A DNA stretch of 46,174 bases, taken from positions 1 through 46,174 of the forward strand of contig JAISJT010000018.1 in the NCBI GenBank assembly GCA_031261395.1. The letters run 5' to 3'. The position numbers and the translations under genes are program-made. Under the pieces are notes generated by a model that was not told the DNA's origin, did not search any database, and worked only from the letters and a program-made list of their open reading frames with translations. Below, piece by piece: positions 42,201-46,174 of the stretch. Source of the stretch: Eubacteriales Family XIII. Incertae Sedis bacterium (lineage in GTDB: Bacteria > Bacillota > Clostridia > Peptostreptococcales > Anaerovoracaceae). Position 1 is the stretch's first letter; each line of letters begins with the position of its first letter.

Positions 42201-44436
42201 CGATATAGTTGTAGGTCTTGCCGCCATAGGTCAGCGTCGCAGACGGCGTCTTGGAATAAGTATTTCCTGCGTAGGTGTTCACCACCGCGTCGTCCGCCTT
42301 GAGCGTAACGCCGTCAATGCGGTCAACATAGTGCGCCGAAACCTTTACCGCAGGCAATTTGTGATAGGTGTGCCCCCCTTGGATTGTGGTTGCCGGGGTT
42401 CCAAGCAGCGCCTGCAAACGCAGATTTGCCGTATTGTCATACAACTGATTGACGGTCGTGCTGTTCACCTTTACATTGTATTTGAACTCGACAGGCGCCC
42501 CGTTGCTAAAGGACGCCGGCGTCCAGGTGATTTTCTGTCCGTTCGTCACAACCGTGCCGCCGCCGCTTGCCTGCGATACATACTGCAAGCCTGCCGGAAG
42601 GGTATCTTCCAGTGATACACTCGACCACGAAATATCGGGCTGCCCAACCATGAACCCATGGTGCACGATATAATTCGGTTTGCCATAATTCACTTGCGCC
42701 CACATACGTCCTCTGATTTCCAGTACAAGTTTCGTATTGTTTGCTCCAATGGTAATGGTGCCAAAATCAATCATATCGCCTGCGCCGAGCGCCTTTTCCT
42801 TATTATAGCGATTGAGGGAACTGGTCTTTGAAACGCGTTCCGTTCCGCTCGTCGTACTTTCACGCAACTTCATCGTAAAAGTACTGTCGGGAACATGCAA
42901 CCCTGTCCCTTCCCCGATGGTGACACTATTTTTCCCTTCCCCAATCCAAAAGGCAACCGGTATCTTAATATTATAGGTGCCCGCAGCAAAATTCTCCGGG
43001 AAGGTAACATAGGCAGAGTAGTAGTGATTGGGTGGCTGGGTTGAGGATTTTGTATCATATTCAAATCCAAAATAATGTGTTTGTCCGACATTTCCGCTTT
43101 GATTAATCGTGCCAAAACCCTCATTGACACCATCGCCTCCATCCGTTGCATATGTCCCGCCCGTTGCACTCAGATTCGTACCGGCAGTAGTCGGCAGTGC
43201 ACCCTGACCATTCGTTACCTTCACCGAATATTGATACTGCTGTTCGCTCGCCACGGGTACCGGATTCGCAGCGCTCCCGTTTCCGATATCGGCAGACTTC
43301 TCGACAGATATTTGGGCATATCTAAAATTGTGAACGACATTTCCGGTCACCGTACTCTTGTATCCGTTGCTCACGGACGGGTCGGAACTGACATAGTAAT
43401 AGGTGACCCCGTCTAATACAATCGACTGCGGAATATTATTCACCGTATATTCCTGCCATTTTTTTATCATCGACAAACTCTGCGGCGTTGCGACGACAGT
43501 ATTGCCGTCGGTCGTCAGAAAGTTTGCTGTTACCGTCGCCTTGTCCGCCGCATCAAAGTCGGCTTCCGACGTAGGCGTTCTCACCTGCTTCAACTTAATG
43601 CCCTCATATTTTATCGTGGTGAGCACACTACAGTAGTGACTGTAATAGGAAGTGTAAAAACCAAACCCCGTGCCGATATCACCGGCAGCCGCATCGGAGA
43701 CGGAAAAGACCAGCCTCCCGTCTAAATAAATATTGAAACCGCCGGTTGTTTTCGTGCCGTTGGCATTGGTCAGTTTTTCAAGCCGAACGTTCAACGGGGT
43801 CGTAGAACCGTTTGCAATACCGGATTTCAGCGTGGTCACCTTACAGTACTCCGGGATATAGTTTCCGTCATTTCCGATGGACCAGGTTCCTTTGTATATG
43901 TTCAGCGACGCCTTGGGGTCGCTCGCATAGGCGCCGTCCGGCTGCGTGAGTGCAAGGGCATAGCCCGTATAGGTATTGCCGGCCAAGGTACCGTTGAAAA
44001 AAAATCCACTCTGCCGGAATGTGTGAAAATTCATATTCAAAGGCTTCAGTGTAAATTCAATCCCGGAAAGCGCACTGTAATCCGTATAAAGGTTTGAGTA
44101 GATATAGTCCATGTGGGAAGGACTTTCATAGCCCATAAACTGTACGCTGTTGTTTGAACCGACAAAGACATGGTCTTGCGTCGCCACGCCGAGGTTGCTG
44201 CGCGACTTCGCCTCTGTGTATGCGCCATCATACCCCGGATGGTCTATGCTATTCGTCCATTTCACCTCGGTGATACTTGCAAGCGGAGGAATGGTAATCG
44301 GCCCCTTCGAAAGGACGCTCGCCACCGGCCCGGCAGCCGCCAGCACCGCCATCGGAGTAGCCAAACCAAGCAACAATACGACCGAGAGGAAAACACCAAA
44401 TCGTTTCGCGAACATTTTCGTCCACTTTTTTCCCAT
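36235..44436 (-). CDS. Giant multidomain secreted surface protein with C-terminal membrane segments
   Basis: 2733 residues from the ATG at 44436, which has GGAGGT seven bases upstream; the ATG at 44439 is an alternative. A signal peptide ends near AVLAAAG. A lectin-like jelly-roll region follows to about residue 290 (GFNIYLDGRLVFSV), then several MucBP-like modules (YGGKTYNYIGYK, YNGFIYNYSGYR) and a DUF11-like segment (LEDTLPAGLQYVS). Two tandem Ig-plus-FN3 units share YLGNTPLLGY, and an InlB-type repeat (EGNGSVLG) comes next. A Pro/Glu/Asp-rich spacer leads to three hydrophobic segments instead of an LPXTG signal. The likely role is adhesion or glycan contact at the cell surface. The architecture suggests species-specific acquisition next to core genes. 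Confidence 0.88.
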   Translation of the reverse strand: MGKKWTKMFAKRFGVFLSVVLLLGLATPMAVLAAAGPVASVLSKGPITIPPLASITEVKWTNSIDHPGYDGAYTEAKSRSNLGVATQDHVFVGSNNSVQFMGYESPSHMDYIYSNLYTDYSALSGIEFTLKPLNMNFHTFRQSGFFFNGTLAGNTYTGYALALTQPDGAYASDPKASLNIYKGTWSIGNDGNYIPEYCKVTTLKSGIANGSTTPLNVRLEKLTNANGTKTTGGFNIYLDGRLVFSVSDAAAGDIGTGFGFYTSYYSHYCSVLTTIKYEGIKLKQVRTPTSEADFDAADKATVTANFLTTDGNTVVATPQSLSMIKKWQEYTVNNIPQSIVLDGVTYYYVSSDPSVSNGYKSTVTGNVVHNFRYAQISVEKSADIGNGSAANPVPVASEQQYQYSVKVTNGQGALPTTAGTNLSATGGTYATDGGDGVNEGFGTINQSGNVGQTHYFGFEYDTKSSTQPPNHYYSAYVTFPENFAAGTYNIKIPVAFWIGEGKNSVTIGEGTGLHVPDSTFTMKLRESTTSGTERVSKTSSLNRYNKEKALGAGDMIDFGTITIGANNTKLVLEIRGRMWAQVNYGKPNYIVHHGFMVGQPDISWSSVSLEDTLPAGLQYVSQASGGGTVVTNGQKITWTPASFSNGAPVEFKYNVKVNSTTVNQLYDNTANLRLQALLGTPATTIQGGHTYHKLPAVKVSAHYVDRIDGVTLKADDAVVNTYAGNTYSKTPSATLTYGGKTYNYIGYKRDGASSVTSGNVSNYNVGSADHDFVYVYELASGYGKLNIKYYDTTNGNAELTALARQIESPVNAPLMFPVSALFDVSTGGNTYTSTGWQFLGTSGFPGAVSPTPGYPDEAQSVLVPNIPNNTSVYNLKIYVAKHPKLTIRFVECDSAGTQMYGGAEIKTAVTETFPYSGIMYLSDEYYQSFGTYKYHGYVIGTSGTASAGTHMPDVNPVTADRTVTLYFENTTQVTINFVELDNAGRVLKSSIAQVGGTFTAFDSLFDNILVEESADASASVVSRNYIYQGYSRPDIAGGAVQAGRPTGFSTPSDDKTVTLYFAANYEIGLKYHVFATDAELAVDDGAGAFVPTVLLPDETNLVRGGQSWTAQAPPATINYNGFIYNYSGYREGSDGGPYTIGTAVKPSVTNYRGGSIFVFVYTKGAATVTNTMSEQFRDNDNLFNVLKANNTLNVQNGDTYTPASGTPPDTLVNPLTGKRLGYIGWSWDNGSAGTSTGGKAVLPSATVSAPSAITYLYNANRAIFTASADGIASNSTNADATTTTHVILTFDYPVRGVLRFEDLDITLGGADIKDTASGSIPGSYISGGGTVYTIPVTPPRTALEGDAISVAVHLENANLSANPQYPYTTETDTTKVHIRRQLKSVTPYSNAGLTAYIRVVFDPSGYPLDNLAVENLHFEEVGGAMAYADKVTKVTSGFVAGEALGYVFNIDIGHIQLDSGETGTVKFFANGGGGRDVFKVIDDPMPVTVEKPFGVSSSEHRYWFIGERDGDGWDAVTDADTPYPENGLDRHQVLNDFIKQSNGGMMYFLRVSARSDKYLDYTGLTAYDNFVLGSYADEDAENTAFKSVDLSGWESELASRRVTVGANENGIPPGSYELLTDGEEDIIFYNGDYYIINYNATSHAVVGYTLFGGDTSNMMFQTCQPLTAFGAIPYGIYIDGALVPYFNADDSYAVNYGVYDGSGAYGPQWFAGSGFMDVRGTTFFYLQPDYIDSNDKLANGKHEIFIMFEDGYALGEFTKDVRNPAEIYPETLEVERYQTIIAHTLLLDGLPEPTVAPVTGSLRDGVTIDNNAPPTLSIGTEATQVAETFSFELKATNLYSDTNNPAIAEITVRVIDIPGEVSDFSATPAGENTTRLSWNVPDYLGNTPLLGYDRRIKYFYTDTKTWSNGPTLYPTTQNFYDVTLPDGVSAYQFDVWAVNKVGTGPEIHYVGIPVEINGEIIEIPRNEELLDRRVLEEHDDLFAGLALPLVEVVGSLPTGVTLDASIPGAPKLNITKDATKQIGDYPLTLKVTTDYGDPATADYIVRVIDKPSVPLNLTAGGTGTITATWVVPSYLGNTPLLGYGAKIVLYKDGAWSQWQDVNTDPNVDVTSLDFILPNDVTAYGVQIWAYNKLGAGPSAVFVHSNSDPGNPPIPPLPPGGAIGGSVTNDSGELVDVDVVIARGDKRLSDASFNGLYDNINDAVSLEYLEPGGIATFLFEHIPDGYYNIIARVIPLKETGPGSGVYDRDETRSYYITRGVEVENSEPNATVDIELGRKQSVLEISPDAPNVSVLGLPELFNTAFYTEADSILVDGGGVVEFKLLVNKVESDAEDAMKIALKARDNSERSMFYLDLTLIKSCYATDGSLIEQTLIQELPDDYLLISIPISGILAGRTTVHVYRVHVPIGLDEQMHQLEILDGLKYANAGDFGSEGFRSSDDTTWVVMKTNKFSAYGLSVPAYQLTVTTEGNGSVLGIPEDNLLIENEGAGFSAAADQGWHFAKWIVQGAASPASETDPAMALIMPANEVAVTAVFEKDPADSAPFDPSEPPEPPEPPETPEPKADDPAPFDPGVPPAPKAKVVEPGEAEVELPSVVAGNTNDKTTDSDAGDVVVSGEPEVVPETDSGWALLNLIFALIGILTAIVAAILRIRRSKDEKDGKTKDAPVWLSLLAFIPALIGILLFFILEDITGKMFLTDVYTILFAVILCLVIALTVVANRLGRRSACNQRRGMIQ
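36237..36265 (-). promoter_or_regulatory. Sigma-70 promoter for rpsO
   Basis: On the minus strand TTGCAA and TACAAT (5/6) are 17 bp apart. The promoter overlaps the last codons of the giant surface-protein gene and gives an rpsO leader of about 120 nt. The leader can pair CCGGTTG near its 5' end with CAACCGG about 45 nt later, which might be part of S15 autoregulation, but this was not modelled. Confidence 0.5.
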
Positions 44437-44468
44437 CATATTCACCTCCCATACACCCACATTCATTC

Positions 44469-44497
44469 AGAATAACGATTACAAGACAACTTGTCAA
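44469..44497 (-). promoter_or_regulatory. Sigma-70 promoter of the giant surface-protein gene
   Basis: A perfect TTGACA and TATTCT (4/6) are 17 bp apart on the minus strand, placing the start about 25 nt before the ATG. The leader is very short, so any riboswitch-type control is unlikely. REP-like palindromes begin 14 bp upstream of the -35 box. Confidence 0.55.
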
Positions 44498-44510
44498 CAA
44501 CCCGCAACCC

Positions 44511-44638
44511 GTCATTCGCCGGCTTGACCGGCGAATCCACACGTCATCCGCCGGCTCGACCGGCGAATCCATGCCAATGACCACCATGGATTCGCCGACC
44601 AAGTCGGCGAATGACAACAGCCAGCAACGGCGAATGAC
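44511..44638. repeat. Cluster of REP-like palindromes
   Basis: Two direct copies of a GTCATyCGCCGGCTyGACCGGCGAATCCA unit occur at 44511-44539 and 44543-44571. An inverted, diverged copy (TGGATTCGCCGACCAAGTCGGCGAATGAC) lies at about 44586-44614, and a partial CGGCGAATGAC at 44628-44638. Each full copy is itself a hairpin. The layout (GTCAT, GC dyad, GAATCCA) is that of dispersed extragenic palindromes in many bacteria. No transposase gene is present in the window. Confidence 0.7.
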
Positions 44639-44646
44639 AAACGCAC

Positions 44647-44678
44647 CAAAAAAACACCCCGCGCACAAAGCGCAGAGC
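44647..44678 (-). terminator. Intrinsic terminator in the gap upstream of the surface-protein gene
   Basis: The minus strand reads CGCTCTGCGC, loop TTTGT, GCGCGGGGTG, then seven T. The stem is 10 bp with some G-U pairs. It would stop transcripts coming from the phosphofructokinase gene or starting inside the gap, before they reach the surface-protein promoter. Confidence 0.65.
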
Positions 44679-44900
44679 GTCCGTCTGACCAATATTAAAC
44701 CCGAAACGGCTATCCCTTAACTCGGAAGCCCCCCCCCAGAACACATGTTCTAAGTTATAAATCCTACCCACCATAACACTCCCACAATCCAAAAACAAAA
44801 ATTATTGATAGAATTATACACCGATTTGTCAACACAACGCAAACGACAAACTTGCGCCCATTAAAACGATAACGGGAGAGAAAATATTTCTTCCGGATTG
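44679..44900 (-). other. Intergenic stretch with a G9 tract and a possible small ORF or RNA
   Basis: No gene can be firmly assigned. On the minus strand TATAAT occurs at about 44,813-44,818 and TTGACA eight bases further upstream, too close for a normal promoter pair. A GGGAG followed five bases later by ATGGTG begins an ORF (MVGRIYNLEHVFWGG) that contains nine consecutive G (44729-44737) and runs through the terminator at 44647-44678. A perfect AGAACATGTGTTCT palindrome precedes the G tract. It could be a short terminated RNA, a gene remnant, or untranslated leader. Confidence 0.3.
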
Positions 44901-46174
44901 TTACACCCGCGTGTGGCGATAATTCACCGGGACATAGTCCTTGCAGATTTTTTCAATCGGCCTGCGGTTCAGATTTGCAAAATCCGGCAGTCCGCCCGGC
45001 CCTGAAACCGGAATCATCCGGGGGCCTTCTCCAATCAGCGGCATCGCATAGCGGACAAAATCATCCGTAACATCGATCCCGTCCCCCGCAATCCAGTCTT
45101 TTGGAAGGCCCCGCACCGTATTCGCGATCACCTCTATTGGCACCTTGCTATAATAAGCTTTGTAGCCGGGGCTCTTCTCATCCCGCAGTATCGTCGCCAT
45201 CCAGCCCGTGCCTTCTTTGACGGCAATTTGAACTGCATGGCGTCCGACATCATAGGCCTCGCGTTCATCCACCTCGGAGCGAAAGACTGCGGCATCCCGC
45301 TGTATTACACCGGGAATCTGCCCTGTCGCATTGCCGCGCACAGGCAGCCCGCGCCGGCCCAGCGCGCTCACCACATTTTGCATGGCCGTGGTTTCGCCGG
45401 CCCCGTATTCAAGATGACCAAAGCCGTCGCGTGCGCCCCCGTCCGCCCCGATCGAAAAGCCTTCATTGACCACAACGATCGCGCGTCCGCAATCCCTCAA
45501 ACTGCGGCAGACATTCGCATAAAGTTCATCAATGCCCATCTTCGTTTCTGCGAAGTAAAGCTGGAGCGGTTCCCGCCGTTCCGGATCTGCAAGGCGGGCC
45601 GCCGCCGTGATAAATCCGGCATCGCGCCCCATCGCCTGGTACACAGACACCGGCTCGCTCCCGTACATACCGCGGATTTCCTCAAACGCGTCCTTCATCG
45701 TCATCGCCCACCACCGCGCGCAGCTGCCAAAGCCCGGCGCATGGTCGATCAGCGTCCGCGCCTCGTCGCCAAGGTCATTGTCGATGGTTTTCGGCACCCC
45801 CGTGCAAACAAGCTCCACGCCCCGCGCACGCGCCAGCGCCGAAACCTTCGAAGCCGTATCCATACTGTCGTTGCCGCCGATATAGAAAAAATACCCGATT
45901 CCGTGCGCCGTCAGCACGTCCAGAATACGCGCATAATCCTCCTGCGCCGCCTCATCCTTCCCGAGTTTGTAGCGGCAGGTCCCGATCTGCCCCGAAGCCG
46001 GCGTGACCCGCAGCTTGGCCAACTCCGCCGGATCCTGCGTATCCAGCCGCACCAGCGATTCCGTCAGCACCCCCTCGATCCCGTGCAGCGCCCCATACAC
46101 CGCGCCGATCCCGTCAAAATCCCGGCACCCACAGGTCACCCCCAGCAGCGAAGCATTGATCACAGGAGAAGGCC
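44901..46174 (-). CDS. 6-phosphofructokinase, pyrophosphate-dependent type, 5' end beyond the window
   Basis: Partial gene. The track begins at a GTG, but the reading frame continues upstream to the window edge as PSPVINASLLG, matching the family N terminus (GGPSPVINAS). The GTG is therefore an internal valine and the true start lies past 46174. Motifs GGNDSMD and PKTIDND are seen; the Lys replaces the Gly of ATP-dependent enzymes and indicates pyrophosphate as phosphoryl donor. MGRDAGFITAA and the terminal sugar-phosphate residues fit the group. It catalyses fructose 6-phosphate phosphorylation in glycolysis and can run in reverse. Confidence 0.87.
   Translation of the reverse strand, partial: PSPVINASLLGVTCGCRDFDGIGAVYGALHGIEGVLTESLVRLDTQDPAELAKLRVTPASGQIGTCRYKLGKDEAAQEDYARILDVLTAHGIGYFFYIGGNDSMDTASKVSALARARGVELVCTGVPKTIDNDLGDEARTLIDHAPGFGSCARWWAMTMKDAFEEIRGMYGSEPVSVYQAMGRDAGFITAAARLADPERREPLQLYFAETKMGIDELYANVCRSLRDCGRAIVVVNEGFSIGADGGARDGFGHLEYGAGETTAMQNVVSALGRRGLPVRGNATGQIPGVIQRDAAVFRSEVDEREAYDVGRHAVQIAVKEGTGWMATILRDEKSPGYKAYYSKVPIEVIANTVRGLPKDWIAGDGIDVTDDFVRYAMPLIGEGPRMIPVSGPGGLPDFANLNRRPIEKICKDYVPVNYRHTRV

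Noticed and set aside
44511-44638. Repeat cluster considered as a CRISPR array
   Set aside because: Copies are palindromic, in mixed orientation, almost without spacers, and no cas gene is near.
44544-44798. 84-residue minus-strand ORF with a plausible ribosome site
   Set aside because: It runs through a strong terminator and two REP palindromes and contains a G9 tract. It was kept only as part of an uncertain intergenic feature and not called as a gene.
46161-46163. GTG at 46163 as the phosphofructokinase start
   Set aside because: The frame continues upstream with residues that match the conserved N terminus, so the GTG is an internal valine and the gene is cut by the window edge.

Overview
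The window most likely comes from an anaerobic, moderately GC-rich member of the Clostridia. The evidence is the rpsO-pnp-M16 peptidase-dut block in the usual Firmicutes order, strong Shine-Dalgarno sequences on nearly every gene, lipobox-type binding proteins, and a pyrophosphate-type phosphofructokinase. There is no rRNA, tRNA, phage, insertion sequence or CRISPR array that I can support. The lineage is an inference; no 16S or marker set is available.

Region 1 (about 1-19,760, all minus strand) is a run of 14 same-strand genes, nearly all closely spaced. Read in transcription order it contains: a CUT2-type ABC transporter (ATPase, permease, binding protein); two OYE/iron-sulfur/FAD reductases; a metal-dependent cyclase/hydrolase; a 3-hydroxyacyl-CoA-dehydrogenase-type enzyme; a thiolase; a 90-residue unknown protein; a molybdopterin enzyme closely resembling the large subunit of pyrogallol-phloroglucinol transhydroxylase (AthL); a DUF362 protein; and a second complete CUT2-type transporter (binding protein, ATPase, permease). 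I read this as an anaerobic polyhydroxy-aromatic uptake and degradation locus: hydroxyl transfer on the ring, ring reduction, hydrolytic ring opening, then dehydrogenation and thiolysis. The substrate is not determined by sequence. The iron-sulfur small subunit normally paired with AthL is absent.

Region 2 (about 19,810-23,670) is a control region: two divergent SDR genes and a GAF/AAA+/Fis sigma-54 activator of the AcoR type. A sigma-54 (-24/-12) promoter lies on each side, one facing the minus-strand operon and one facing the plus-strand operon. Dyads of the form TGTwGC...GCwACr sit upstream of both and also over the -10 box of the activator's own sigma-70 promoter. This predicts one autorepressed activator switching on both arms.

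Region 3 (23,727-30,836, plus strand) encodes a VOC protein, a complete four-gene 2-oxoacid/acetoin-dehydrogenase-type complex (E1 alpha, E1 beta, E2, E3), an epoxide-hydrolase-type alpha/beta hydrolase and a third SDR. A resorcinol-degrading Azoarcus is known to combine an AthL-like hydroxylase with a dehydrogenase complex of this type that acts on hydroxybenzoquinone. The pairing here may therefore be functional rather than a plain acetoin operon.

Region 4 (30,825-36,265, minus strand) is core genome: dgt-like triphosphohydrolase, dUTPase, M16 peptidase, polynucleotide phosphorylase and ribosomal protein S15. Region 5 (36,235-44,497) is one giant secreted, membrane-anchored multidomain surface protein. 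Region 6 (44,498-46,174) holds REP-like palindromes, a terminator, a G9 tract and the 3' portion of a phosphofructokinase gene that runs off the window edge.
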